The position numbers were made by a program, and so were the translations under genes. DNA of 6,137 bases from positions 1 to 6,137 of the forward strand of contig CABYOB010000031.1 of assembly GCA_902520385.1 (NCBI GenBank), written 5' to 3'. Positions 1 through 6,137 of the stretch are shown one piece after another. The notes beneath the pieces were generated by a model, which did not search any database, was not told where the DNA came from, and saw nothing but the letters and a program-made list of their open reading frames with translations. Origin of the DNA: an uncultured Bacteroidota bacterium (GTDB taxonomy: Bacteria; Bacteroidota; Bacteroidia; Flavobacteriales; TMED113). Each line of letters starts with the position of its first letter. The stretch's first letter is position 1.

Positions 1-1142
1 ATAGGGTCAATTTCTGTAACACCAAGAACAACAACTAACATAAATAATCCAGCACTTGGTACTGCAGCTGACCCTATAGAAGCTAAAACTGCAGTCATAG
101 CAATTAATAACTGATCTGTAAGTGTTAAGTCTATACCTAACATTTGAGCTAAAAAAACAACCGCAACACATTGATAAAGACTAGTTCCATCCATATTAAC
201 TGTCGCCCCTATAGGAAGAACAAAGCTAGAAACTTTATTTGGTACTTTTAAATTGCTGTTCACACAATCCATAGTTACTGGCAAAGTTGCTGCACTAGAA
301 GAAGTGGAAAATGCTAATATTTGAGCCGGAGCAATAGATTTAAAAAAATTATGATAAGAAAAATTACGAACAAAAAACCTCATTAATAATGGATAAATAA
401 CTAGCATCATAATTAATAAGCCTATTAAAACAACAAGAGTATATAAACCTAAACCCATAATAATCTGCATTAAACCACCATCATTACCAGAAGAAAGTTT
501 AGATAAGGTTCCAGCTAATAAACAAAAAATAAAAAAAGGAGAATAGTAAATAACAATATCTACCATTTTTAAAAAAACATCATTTAAAGAGTCTATTAAA
601 AAATCTAATTGATCTTTTTTTCTTTTATCTATAAGAATTAACACAGAACCAAAAAATATAGCAAAAAATATAATCTGAAGCATAGCTTTATTGTCTCCAA
701 GAGCATAAAAAATATTATCTGGAACCACGTTTACTATAAACTGTAATGGACTTTCATCAGAACTTACCTTAACTTGCTCTTTAATGACACTTACTTTATT
801 ATTTTCTTTAAAATCAACAATATCAAATCCTTTTCCAGGACCAATTTGATTAACTAAAAAAAGACCTATCAAAACAGAAAAACATGTGGTTGTTAAATAC
901 AAAAGAATTGTCTTTGACCCCATTCTTCCTAACTCTGAAATACTTGATAAATTAGAAACTCCTTTTATAATGGAAAAAAGAACAAGAGGAACCGCTATAA
1001 GCTTTAATAACCGCATGAAAATATCACCAAAAGGAGCAAGCCAATTAGTATTAAAAGAATTTAAAAAAAGTGAATTTTCAGATATAAGAGCCCATACAAC
1101 CCCAACAATCATAGCAATTAATATTTTCCAATGTAAAGCCAT
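1..1142 (-). CDS. Sodium:dicarboxylate/glutamate-type symporter (DAACS family), C-terminus cut off by the window edge
   Basis: Inner-membrane secondary transporter that couples Na+ (or H+) entry to uptake of an acidic or small neutral amino acid or dicarboxylate. Translating from the ATG at 1142 gives 380 open codons with no stop before the left edge. The N-terminal half has several hydrophobic helices. The core motifs are clear: a serine-rich HP1 loop (S279-T-S-S-S283, then A-A-T-L-P288), the TM7 NMDGT signature at residues 316-320 that binds Na+, and an HP2 loop beginning S355-I-G-S-A-A-V-P362. TM8, which carries the substrate-contacting Asp and Arg in this family, would lie just past the edge, so the substrate cannot be named. 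A polar loop of about 30 residues (roughly 102-132) is probably extracytoplasmic. HP1 has Ser281 where archaeal GltPh has Arg276, as in animal EAATs. The gene begins 17 nt after the aroC stop on the same strand, suggesting co-transcription. The start fits an A-rich leader without a Shine-Dalgarno. Family certain; substrate unknown. Confidence 0.95.
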   Translation of the reverse strand, partial: MALHWKILIAMIVGVVWALISENSLFLNSFNTNWLAPFGDIFMRLLKLIAVPLVLFSIIKGVSNLSSISELGRMGSKTILLYLTTTCFSVLIGLFLVNQIGPGKGFDIVDFKENNKVSVIKEQVKVSSDESPLQFIVNVVPDNIFYALGDNKAMLQIIFFAIFFGSVLILIDKRKKDQLDFLIDSLNDVFLKMVDIVIYYSPFFIFCLLAGTLSKLSSGNDGGLMQIIMGLGLYTLVVLIGLLIMMLVIYPLLMRFFVRNFSYHNFFKSIAPAQILAFSTSSSAATLPVTMDCVNSNLKVPNKVSSFVLPIGATVNMDGTSLYQCVAVVFLAQMLGIDLTLTDQLLIAMTAVLASIGSAAVPSAGLFMLVVVLGVTEIDP

Positions 1143-1159
1143 ATTTTAAATTTATTTTT

Positions 1160-2245
1160 TTATAAGTTATCAATTTTAGATGAAAAATTTAATAAATACA
1201 TATCCATTAAACAAAGTGCCGTCATTGCCTCAACTACTGGAACCGCACGAGGTAAAACACAAGGGTCATGTCTACCTGAATTGAGGAAAAACACCTCTTC
1301 TCCTTTATTATTTATAGTTTTTTGTTTTCTTTTTATACTTGAAGTGGGTTTAAATGCAACTTTAAAAAAAATATCTTGACCATTACTAATTCCACCCTGT
1401 ATTCCTCCAGAGTTATTTGAATTTGTTTCAATTTTATCACCTTTTTTAACAAAGATATCATTATACTCAGATCCTTTTAATTTACAAGAATCAAAACCTA
1501 AACCAAATTCAATTCCTTTTACGGCATTTATACTCATAATAGAAAAAGATAAACGTGCGTTTAATTTATTATACAACGGCTCTCCTAAACCAGCAGAAAC
1601 TCCTTTCACAACAGTGCTTACACAACCACCTAAACTATCCCCTTCTTCTTTTGTGTTTAAAATAAAATCTTTCATTTTTTTAGCTAAATCAAAATCTGGA
1701 CAACGCATATCATTATCATAAATTTTTGACAAATCTAATTCGTTATAACTTTTCTCTAAGCTCAAAGAATTAACAGTAGACACAAAAGAATATATATAAA
1801 TAGCTTTGGTTTTTAGAAATTGTGATGCAATCTCTCCAGCCACAACTCTACATGCTGTTTCTCTAGCAGAGGATCTCCCCCCACCTAAAACATCTCTTAT
1901 TCCATATTTCTTCTCATAGGTGAAATCAGCGTGAGAGGGCCTAAAAATATTTTTTAAATTAGAGTAATCTTTGTGATTATGATTGTTATTCTTAATTAAG
2001 AATGCAATTGGAGCACCTGTTGTTAAGCCATCTACTAAACCAGATGTGAATTCAACACTATCCTCTTCTTTTCGTTCAGTAGAAATATTGGAAAAACCTG
2101 GCCTTCTAAAATTAATTTTTTTTTGAACATCACTAACATTAATTTTAAAGCCTGCAGGAAAACCATCAATTACCCCCCCAATAGAGACACCATGTGATTC
2201 CCCAAAAGTAGTTAACCGTAATATTGAACCAAAAGTATTAGACAT
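1160..2245 (-). CDS. aroC: Chorismate synthase
   Basis: Last step of the shikimate pathway: anti-elimination of phosphate from 5-enolpyruvylshikimate 3-phosphate to give chorismate, with reduced FMN as cofactor, in the cytosol as a homotetramer. The 361-residue product has the usual length. The three family signatures are all present: GESHG at 15-19 (His18), the block R102-P-S-H105-A-D followed by GGGRSSARET at 121-130, and GRHDPC...PRAVPVVEAM at 324-341. A GGIQGGISNG stretch at 280-289 also fits the fold. Both conserved active-site histidines (His18, His105) are there. I chose the ATG at 2245 because the protein then starts MSNTFGSILR, the normal AroC N-terminus. The frame stays open upstream to an ATG at 2311, but those 22 residues are unlike AroC and would overlap hutI. 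It is divergent from hutI across 53 nt and lies 17 nt upstream of the symporter gene. Confidence 0.97.
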   Translation of the reverse strand: MSNTFGSILRLTTFGESHGVSIGGVIDGFPAGFKINVSDVQKKINFRRPGFSNISTERKEEDSVEFTSGLVDGLTTGAPIAFLIKNNNHNHKDYSNLKNIFRPSHADFTYEKKYGIRDVLGGGRSSARETACRVVAGEIASQFLKTKAIYIYSFVSTVNSLSLEKSYNELDLSKIYDNDMRCPDFDLAKKMKDFILNTKEEGDSLGGCVSTVVKGVSAGLGEPLYNKLNARLSFSIMSINAVKGIEFGLGFDSCKLKGSEYNDIFVKKGDKIETNSNNSGGIQGGISNGQDIFFKVAFKPTSSIKRKQKTINNKGEEVFFLNSGRHDPCVLPRAVPVVEAMTALCLMDMYLLNFSSKIDNL

Positions 2246-2281
2246 AAGATAAACAAATATATCAATTGTATTTTTTATCTT
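2246..2281. repeat. 8-bp inverted repeat in the aroC/hutI divergent spacer, possible operator
   Basis: AAGATAAA at 2246-2253 is matched exactly by its reverse complement TTTATCTT at 2274-2281, separated by 20 nt. The left arm abuts the aroC start codon and the right arm ends 17 nt before the hutI ATG. The inner sequence does not continue the pairing except for two A:T pairs, and it also holds a CAATTG palindrome at 2263-2268. A divergent spacer is a common place for a dimeric regulator site, but in DNA this AT-rich an 8-bp match may be chance. No regulator gene is seen in the window. Confidence 0.3.
2254..2261 (-). promoter_or_regulatory. Possible Bacteroidota -7 element for aroC
   Basis: On the minus strand these bases read TATATTTG, a full match to the Bacteroidota -7 consensus TAnnTTTG. 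The box ends 8 nt before the aroC ATG, so a start site at the usual distance would leave a leader of only a few nucleotides. No TTTG/TTG -33 element sits at the expected 17-23 nt; the nearest TTTTG is 31 nt away. The site lies between the arms of the inverted repeat. Weak support. Confidence 0.25.
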
Positions 2282-2298
2282 GTAATATATTTCAAAAC

Positions 2299-3561
2299 AT
2301 GAAAAAAACATTAATTAAAAACATAGGATCATTGATAACAGTTAGCTCCAATTCAGAGTTAAAAAAAGGCCATGAAATGAAAGAATTACCTCTCATAAAA
2401 AATGCTTGGTTAAAAATAAAAGACAATAGAATTTTAGATTTTGGAAATATGGATAATTGGGAAGGAATTGACAATTGGAATGAATTTAATATAATAGACG
2501 CAGAAAGCGGAACAATACTACCATCATGGTGTGACAGCCATTCTCATATTGTATATGCCGGAAGTAGAGAGCAAGAATTTGTGGATAAAATAAATGGACT
2601 TTCCTATGAGGAAATAGCAAAAAAAGGAGGAGGTATATTAAACTCCTCGTTAATGTTAAAAGATACATCTGAAGAAGATTTATATAACCAATCTATGAAA
2701 AGAATAGATGAAGTTATAAACGGGGGAACAGGAGCAATTGAAATTAAAAGTGGATATGGACTCGATACTGAACAAGAAATAAAAATGTTGAGAGTTATAA
2801 AAAAAATCAAAGAGACAAGTCCTATTACAGTAAAATCTACCTTTCTAGGAGCTCATGCCATACCAAAAAATTATAAAGCAAACCCAGATCAATACGTAGA
2901 AAAAATAATACATGAAATGATACCTGTAATAGCTAAAGAAAAATTAGCAGACTATATAGATGTGTTTTGCGACAAAGGTTTTTTTACAGCTGAACAAACT
3001 GAAAAAATATTACAAGCAGGTTTAAATCATGGCCTAAAAGGAAAAATTCATGCTAATGAATTAGATTTTTCAGGCGGCATACAAGTTGGAGTAAAAATGG
3101 GAGCTATTTCAGTAGACCATTTAGAATTTACCTCAAGTGAAGAAATAAAATGTTTAAAAGGAACGAAAACTATCCCTACCTTATTACCAAGTACTGCTTT
3201 TTTTCTTGGTTTAGTTTATCCTCCTGCAAGAAAAATGATTGACTCTGGACTTCCAATTACATTAGCTAGTGATTACAACCCAGGATCGTCTCCATCTGGA
3301 AATATAGAATTTATTTTGTCTCTTGCTTGCATTAAATTAAAAATGACTCCAGAGGAAGCAATAAATGCGTTAACAATAAATGGCGCACATGCAATGGAAG
3401 TTCAAAATGAACTCGGTAGTATTGAAAAAGGTAAAATAGCCAACCTAATTATAACTGAAAAAATTCCATCTAATGCATTCATTCCTTATTCTTTTGGAAA
3501 ATCTTTAATAAAAAAGGTAATAATACAAGGAAAATTATACTATGATTGCGATACAAAATAA
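2299..3561 (+). CDS. hutI: Imidazolonepropionase
   Basis: Third enzyme of histidine degradation: hydrolyses 4-imidazolone-5-propanoate to N-formimidoyl-L-glutamate, in the cytosol. It is a metal-dependent amidohydrolase-superfamily TIM-barrel protein. The 420-residue product is close to the family's usual length of a little over 400. Expected ligands are in place: H81-S-H83 after strand 1, His251 in KIHANELD, and Asp325 in SDYNPGS. Other substrate-site residues include Arg90, Tyr153 in SGYGLD, His186 in GAHAIP, Glu254, His274 in VDHLEF and Asn327. These positions agree closely with the known Bacillus subtilis HutI site (His80, His82, His249, Asp324). I chose the ATG at 2299 (MKKTLIKN); an in-frame ATG at 2266 adds 11 non-conserved residues and enters the spacer. 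It is divergent from aroC. The next gene begins 36 nt after its stop, and ftcD, the next pathway step, is one gene further on. Confidence 0.97.
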   Translation: MKKTLIKNIGSLITVSSNSELKKGHEMKELPLIKNAWLKIKDNRILDFGNMDNWEGIDNWNEFNIIDAESGTILPSWCDSHSHIVYAGSREQEFVDKINGLSYEEIAKKGGGILNSSLMLKDTSEEDLYNQSMKRIDEVINGGTGAIEIKSGYGLDTEQEIKMLRVIKKIKETSPITVKSTFLGAHAIPKNYKANPDQYVEKIIHEMIPVIAKEKLADYIDVFCDKGFFTAEQTEKILQAGLNHGLKGKIHANELDFSGGIQVGVKMGAISVDHLEFTSSEEIKCLKGTKTIPTLLPSTAFFLGLVYPPARKMIDSGLPITLASDYNPGSSPSGNIEFILSLACIKLKMTPEEAINALTINGAHAMEVQNELGSIEKGKIANLIITEKIPSNAFIPYSFGKSLIKKVIIQGKLYYDCDTK

Positions 3562-3579
3562 TTAAACTTTGTATCTTTA
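3546..3579 (+). promoter_or_regulatory. Possible promoter for the secreted-protein gene (and ftcD)
   Basis: TATCTTTA at 3572-3579 matches seven of eight positions, counting the free ones, of the Bacteroidota -7 box TAnnTTTG. A TTG at 3546-3548, inside the end of hutI, lies 23 nt upstream, at the long end of the spacing described for Flavobacterium promoters. A start site a few bases after the box would give a leader of roughly 12-15 nt before the ATG at 3598. There is no hairpin terminator between hutI and this site, so read-through from hutI is equally possible. Confidence 0.35.
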
Positions 3580-3597
3580 ACACGTTTTAACTGCATT

Positions 3598-4518
3598 ATG
3601 AAAAAAAATTCTCTTTTTATTTTTGTTTTAATATCTTCAATTTTATCTGCTCAAATTGTTGATGAGTATCCTTTTGAAAATGTTTACGAACTGTGTGGAG
3701 AAGAATCTATTGAATTAAATACCCCTGAGGGTTATGATGTTATTTTTTGGTATGAATTACCATTTTTTCCAGAAGGCAATCCATTAATTCATACTACGGG
3801 AACACTAACAGTAGATATAAACAGCGTTTGGGCTGATGTAGACTATATTGCATGGGAAGGGACAGATGGAACTAGTTTATTTTATGATACAATTCAAATA
3901 GCATACTTAGATTTTCCTGTAGCACAAATAGATATAGAAAACTACTCTAATGATAGAATTACAATGTGCGTTACAGATGAAGATGTCACACTTAATGCAA
4001 CCACACAAAACTCTACAGATACATATGAATGGTTCCTGAATGGAATTTCTACTGGGATAACTACATCACAAATTAATGTTCTACAAACAGAGTATAATTT
4101 AAATGATGAAAATTATTATTATGTAGAAGTAACTAATACTTGCGGCACAGAACAATCTGAAGAAGTATCTGTCACAATTAATGAATGTAATTGTGAGTTT
4201 ATTATTCCTAATGTATTCACGCCAGATGAAGACGGTGTAAACGATTTATTTCCAGAAGGTGATATAGAAAGAACATTGGAAACAAATATTAATTGTAGCG
4301 CAACCAAATACTTACTAAGAGTATATGATAGAATTGGAAGAACTGTGTATAAATCAGAAGGATATAATCAACCTTGGAACGGAAAAAGAAGAAAAAGTAA
4401 TACTGATTGCAAAGAAGGAGTTTATTTTTACAGACTTGAATTTATTTTAAATGAATTTACTAATCAAAATAAAATCAAAGTAAAATCTGGTGCCGTATCT
4501 ATTTTTAGAGAAGATTAA
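3598..4518 (+). CDS. Secreted protein with Ig-like segment and type IX secretion type B (CHU_C/gliding-motility-associated) C-terminal domain
   Basis: A 306-residue exported protein of unknown function. The N-terminus is a Sec signal peptide: K2-K3, a hydrophobic stretch 5-16, and a likely cut after S17-A18 before Gln19. Residues about 25-195 look like two beta-rich, Ig/PKD-like segments. The second (about 120-195) has C124, a YEWFLNG strand and YYYVEVTNTCG. Residues about 200-306 are a type B sorting domain: IIPNVFTPDEDGVNDLF (202-218), LRVYDRIGRTVYKS (240-253), PWNG (259-262), GVYFYRLEF (274-282) and a final strand ending SIFRED. Such domains direct Sec-exported proteins through the outer-membrane type IX system to the cell surface or medium. 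The mature part has seven cysteines (33, 124, 182, 197, 199, 233, 271). It is short for this class, whose members are often very large and repeat-rich. No catalytic motif is visible. It sits between hutI and ftcD, with ftcD starting 2 nt after its stop. Sorting domain near certain; role unknown. Confidence 0.92.
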   Translation: MKKNSLFIFVLISSILSAQIVDEYPFENVYELCGEESIELNTPEGYDVIFWYELPFFPEGNPLIHTTGTLTVDINSVWADVDYIAWEGTDGTSLFYDTIQIAYLDFPVAQIDIENYSNDRITMCVTDEDVTLNATTQNSTDTYEWFLNGISTGITTSQINVLQTEYNLNDENYYYVEVTNTCGTEQSEEVSVTINECNCEFIIPNVFTPDEDGVNDLFPEGDIERTLETNINCSATKYLLRVYDRIGRTVYKSEGYNQPWNGKRRKSNTDCKEGVYFYRLEFILNEFTNQNKIKVKSGAVSIFRED

Positions 4519-4520
4519 TC

Positions 4521-6137
4521 ATGGAAAAAAAAATCATTGAATGTGTTCCTAATTTTTCAAATGGAAGAGACAAATCAGTTATTAATAATATAACTAATCA
4601 AATTAAATTAGTTGAAGGAGTAAAAATTTTAAGTGTTGAACCTGGAAAAGCAACAAATAGAACAGTAGTTACTTTCGTTGGTGAGCCAGAAAAAGTAATC
4701 GAGGCAGCATTTCAATCGATTAAAAAAGCCTCAGAGCTAATTGATATGAGTAAGCAAAGTGGAGAACATCCAAGAATGGGTGCTACTGACGTGTGCCCAC
4801 TCATACCTATTTCAGGTATAAGTATGGAAGAAGCTGTTATCTATGCTAAACAACTTGGAAAACGGGTTGGTGATGAATTAGGCTTACCTGTTTATCTATA
4901 TGAAGATGCTGCAACAAAACCTGAACGAAAGAATCTTGCTAACATTAGATCAGGTGAATATGAAGCTTTAGAAGAGAAATTAAAGCAAAAAGAATGGAAG
5001 CCAGATTTTGGGTCAACTTCTTTTAAAATTGCACAAAAAACAGGCGCTACTGCAATTGGAGCTAGAGACTTTTTAATTGCTTACAACATTAATTTAAATA
5101 CCACATCAACTAGAAGAGCAAATGCTATTGCTTTTGACATTAGAGAAAAAGGAAGGATTGCGAGAGAAGGAGGTACATTAACTGGAAAAATTCTAAAAGA
5201 TAAACAAGGAAATACTATATGGAAACCAGGATCACTAAAACATGTAAAAGCTATTGGTTGGTTTATTGAGGAATATGGAATAGCTCAAATTTCCATGAAT
5301 TTAACAAATATAAAAGAAACACCTATTCATATTGTATTTGATGAAGTATGTAAAAAAGCTCAAGAAAGAGGATTAAGAGTTACTGGATCTGAATTAGTTG
5401 GATTAATTCCCTTAAAATCAATGCTTGATGCAGGGAAATATTTTTTAAAAAAACAAAACAGATCAGTAGGTATTGAGGACTCCGAAATCATCAAAATTGC
5501 TATTAAAACAATGGGGTTAGATGAATTAGAAGATTTTAATCCTAATGAGAAAATTATAGAATATAACATCAATAATGATAATGCAGACTTGTGTAAGCTT
5601 AGTTTAGTAGATTTTGCTCAAAAAACTGCTTCTGAATCCCCTGCTCCTGGAGGAGGTTCTGTTTCTGCATATTTAGGTAGTTTAGGTATATCTCTTGGGA
5701 CTATGGTTGCTAATTTATCTAGTCACAAAAGAGGATGGGATGACAGATGGGAAGAATTCTCAAATATTGCAGAAAAAGGACAAAAACATATAAAAAAATT
5801 ATTAGACCTTGTAGATAAAGACACAGAGTCATTTAATCAAATAATGCAGGCATTTAGACTTCCTGATAATGATACAAAAGAAAGAAAAATAAAAGAAAAA
5901 GCTATTTTAAAAGCCACTATACATGCAATTGAGGTTCCTTTAGAAATAATGAAGACTTCATTAGAATCCATGGATGTGATAAAGGAAATGGCAGAAAATG
6001 GAAATCCGAACTCTGTAAGTGATGCTGGTGTTGGTGCATTATGCGCTAGATCAGCAGTTGTTGGTGGATATTTAAATGTGAAAATTAATTGTAAAGATCT
6101 TACTGATAAAAAACTAGTAAATGAATTCTTAAAAAAA
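4521..6137 (+). CDS. ftcD: Bifunctional glutamate formimidoyltransferase / formimidoyl-THF cyclodeaminase, 3' end cut off by the window edge
   Basis: Two consecutive steps at the end of histidine breakdown, in the cytosol. N-formimidoyl-glutamate + THF gives glutamate + 5-formimidoyl-THF, which is then deaminated to 5,10-methenyl-THF and ammonia. From the ATG at 4521 there are 539 open codons with no stop. The transferase half (about 1-330) shows ECVPNFSNGRD near the start, SGEHPRMGATDVCP with His83 (equivalent to the catalytic His82 of mammalian FTCD), IGARDFLIAYN from 179 and SELVGLIP at 290-297. A linker follows. The cyclodeaminase half starts near 363, with P374-A-P-G-G-G-S-V-S-A383 and a VDKDTESFNQIM stretch from 431. 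This is the mammalian FTCD order; mammalian proteins are about 541 residues, so only a short tail should be missing. It starts 2 nt after the preceding stop, suggesting translational coupling. A run of nine A directly follows ATGG but the frame is intact. Confidence 0.96.
   Translation, partial: MEKKIIECVPNFSNGRDKSVINNITNQIKLVEGVKILSVEPGKATNRTVVTFVGEPEKVIEAAFQSIKKASELIDMSKQSGEHPRMGATDVCPLIPISGISMEEAVIYAKQLGKRVGDELGLPVYLYEDAATKPERKNLANIRSGEYEALEEKLKQKEWKPDFGSTSFKIAQKTGATAIGARDFLIAYNINLNTTSTRRANAIAFDIREKGRIAREGGTLTGKILKDKQGNTIWKPGSLKHVKAIGWFIEEYGIAQISMNLTNIKETPIHIVFDEVCKKAQERGLRVTGSELVGLIPLKSMLDAGKYFLKKQNRSVGIEDSEIIKIAIKTMGLDELEDFNPNEKIIEYNINNDNADLCKLSLVDFAQKTASESPAPGGGSVSAYLGSLGISLGTMVANLSSHKRGWDDRWEEFSNIAEKGQKHIKKLLDLVDKDTESFNQIMQAFRLPDNDTKERKIKEKAILKATIHAIEVPLEIMKTSLESMDVIKEMAENGNPNSVSDAGVGALCARSAVVGGYLNVKINCKDLTDKKLVNEFLKK

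Noticed and set aside
102..132. Small repeat or insertion in the symporter (protein residues) as a sign of recombination
   Set aside because: This polar loop after an early helix is of a kind tolerated in DAACS proteins; no sequence repeat and no frame disruption was seen.
886..1149. 87-codon plus-strand open frame with an ATG start
   Set aside because: It lies antisense to the N-terminal part of the symporter, has no recognisable motif, and ends just past the symporter start; a shadow frame.
2266..2298. 11-residue N-terminal extension of HutI from an ATG at 2266
   Set aside because: The residues are not HutI-like, and the ATG at 2299 gives the expected length and active-site numbering.
2246..2311. 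22-residue N-terminal extension of AroC from an ATG at 2311
   Set aside because: The extension is not AroC-like, whereas MSNTFGSILR at 2245 is the typical N-terminus; the extension would overlap the hutI start.
2292..2810. Three minus-strand open frames of 60-68 codons
   Set aside because: All are antisense to hutI, overlap one another or follow closely in different frames, and show no protein-family features.
3562..3597. Possible terminator between hutI and the secreted-protein gene
   Set aside because: No GC-rich hairpin or clear inverted repeat with a T tract; the space is better read as a weak promoter or simple read-through.
4119..4307. 62-codon minus-strand open frame
   Set aside because: Antisense to the junction of the Ig-like and sorting domains of the secreted protein; no motif.
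5360..5572. 70-codon minus-strand open frame
   Set aside because: Antisense to the conserved transferase end and linker of ftcD; no motif.

Overview
The window looks like a piece of chromosome from a low-GC member of the Bacteroidota, most likely a Flavobacteriia-type organism. Three things point that way. One is the strongly A/T-biased codon use (about one third GC, judged by eye). Another is the near absence of Shine-Dalgarno sequences, with A-rich leaders in their place. The third is a secreted protein ending in a gliding-motility/type IX secretion type B (CHU_C) sorting domain, which is essentially a Bacteroidota hallmark. Every reading frame is intact, and I see no mobile element, CRISPR array, tRNA or rRNA.

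Layout. Left part, minus strand (1-2245): aroC (chorismate synthase, 2245-1160) is followed 17 nt later by a sodium:dicarboxylate/amino-acid symporter of the DAACS family (start at 1142), which runs off the left edge. These two probably share a transcript. Centre (2246-2298): a 53-nt divergent spacer between aroC and hutI that holds an 8-bp inverted repeat and a possible Bacteroidota -7 element. Right part, plus strand (2299-6137): hutI (imidazolonepropionase), then a 306-residue secreted type IX cargo protein, then ftcD, a bifunctional glutamate formimidoyltransferase/formimidoyl-THF cyclodeaminase, which starts 2 nt after the cargo stop codon and runs off the right edge.

How the genes fit together. 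HutI and FtcD are consecutive steps of histidine catabolism. HutI makes N-formimidoyl-glutamate. FtcD moves the formimidoyl group to tetrahydrofolate, releasing glutamate, and then removes ammonia to give 5,10-methenyl-THF. The earlier enzymes (HutH, HutU) are not in the window and may lie to the right. AroC is shikimate-pathway housekeeping with no direct link to Hut. The symporter may move glutamate, aspartate or related substrates, but its substrate-discriminating TM8 is outside the window.

The enzymes themselves are well-known families. The least expected element is the small exported type IX cargo gene placed between two consecutive cytosolic histidine-degradation genes and almost abutting ftcD. 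I found no convincing evidence of a wholly new system.
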